A stretch of 64,000 nt of DNA from Trachythela sp. YZ-2020 (lineage: Eukaryota > Cnidaria > Anthozoa > Malacalcyonacea > Clavulariidae): positions 248,001 through 312,000 of the forward strand of contig JADLSH010000195.1 of NCBI GenBank assembly GCA_016169945.1. The letters run 5' to 3'. The position numbers and the translations under genes were made by a program. Shown here in pieces: positions 63,275 through 64,000 of this stretch. Position 1 is the first letter of the stretch. Each line of letters opens with the position of its first letter. The notes under the pieces were generated by a model. It was not told the origin of the DNA. It saw only the letters and a program-made list of their open reading frames with translations, and made no database searches.

Positions 63275-63454
63275 GGTGCAGAACATGATAGTAGTGACGA
63301 GATGGATAGCTCAGAACCAAGTGCAAAGCGAGCGAGAGGTCGTTTGCACGCGGTCAAAGAAAAACTGGCAAAACATCTTCTTGCAACTGTGGAAATGCGA
63401 CAGAAACAACCAGGGGACGTGGTGGGTCTACTGACCCACGAGCAGCATCTGCAG
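63275..63454 (+). CDS. Possible internal exon, acidic/basic, unknown
   Basis: A 180-bp phase-0 segment is bordered by AATTGCAG and CTGCAG-GTAGCA. It encodes GAEHDSSDEMDSSEPSAKRAR, a basic patch, then RLHAVKEKLAKHLLATVEMRQKQ. It lies 84 bp after a GTACG donor-like site (63192). Exact multiple of three and matching splice borders are the only support. Confidence 0.35.
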
Positions 63455-63479
63455 GTAGCATATATTTAAAATCATCCAT

Positions 63480-64000
63480 TTGTTTCCCTAATTTAGTAGC
63501 TACAGTTTATAAATTGGCAATGTATCTGTACTTGTACATGTGATTAATTTCAATAGATGCATATATGTGTTGAAGATAACATAGTATTTTGTTGAGATGG
63601 CACTTTTAATAGTTGTATATCATTTTTCCACTACAGTATATAGTTTTGTTTCAAGTGATTGTGTCTACTCACTGTGTAAACACACTCTATACCCACTGAT
63701 CAAATTGATGGTGTACTGACGATTCCCAGTCTGTACATGTATTTTAATGTTTATAGGGTATGTTGGTGTTCACATCCCTGATTCAATGGTGTGTCAAACT
63801 AAAGACTTTTTGCACATCAACAAGTTACATACTATTTCCCCTTTGCTTCAGCTAACTTGGCAAAGTTGAAGCTACTAAGGCTCCCATTGTGAGACACCAA
63901 TGGCTATGGTGAGTTAAAGTTAAACTGAAAAAGTATAATTATGTATTTTTGCTAGAATTTGGTTGAAAGCATAAATTTGGAGGCTTTGAGAAGGTTGGAA
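63480..64000. other. No recognisable feature
   Basis: AT-rich, possibly intronic to the two candidate exons just upstream. Confidence 0.35.

Overview
The window is eukaryotic and looks like repeat-rich intergenic DNA of a marine invertebrate. A cnidarian (anthozoan) is my best guess. This rests on the mix of elements: a Kolobok-like DNA transposon with THAP and P2X7-C-terminus-like proteins, a BEL/Pao LTR element, CR1/L2/Jockey-grade LINEs, tRNA-derived SINEs, hAT-like elements and metazoan-type hammerhead ribozymes. The DNA is AT-rich, has introns with GT..AG borders, and shows no bacterial gene organisation. No ordinary host gene is recognisable; the best candidate is a short Cys-rich exon pair at 62.8-63.5 kb. 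The species call is inference.

Layout. 1-2 kb: a decayed reverse transcriptase (RT) fragment and a small MITE. 2037-8446: a complete-looking 6.4-kb DNA transposon with 44-bp terminal inverted repeats (TIRs) and a TTA duplication. It has two divergent genes: a SAM-domain/coiled-coil accessory protein (minus) and a large two-exon DDE-like, SAP-tailed transposase (plus). I cannot place it in a known superfamily. 9.6 kb: a heptamer satellite. 10.1-13.1 kb: two LINE remnants. 13.6-15.3 kb: a 1.45-kb inverted repeat carrying type I hammerhead ribozymes, two of them 230 nt apart in the same orientation (retrozyme-like). 15.5-16.0 kb: a foldback element. 16.6-17.2 kb: a SINE dimer. 17.4-24.3 kb: a BEL/Pao element with identical LTRs.

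24.6-28.2 kb and 28.8-42 kb are two direct copies of one segment, with a second SINE dimer exactly at their junction. The second copy was later interrupted by the Kolobok-like element (28987-33693) and a LINE (about 35.7-38.7 kb). Both copies carry a transposon end at their right side. In the second copy this end forms a 2.7-kb giant palindrome with a mirrored promoter and first exon. A third, diverged copy (43.2-48.8 kb) holds the matching empty site, but is itself split by another 3.6-kb palindrome.

49.2-64 kb: nested repeats. There are MITEs, a 113-bp satellite invaded by a LINE and then by a hAT-like element, a recent LINE (57.7-60.6 kb), and an older LINE tail split by a hAT-like element that itself contains a foldback made from a mariner-like transposase start.

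The most notable signals are the unclassified transposon, the hammerhead/retrozyme units, the Kolobok-like element with its P2X7-like partner and ribozyme-like 3' end, and the palindromes built from transposon 5' ends. Many reading frames are broken by single-base changes, often in homopolymers, so some breaks may be assembly errors rather than decay.
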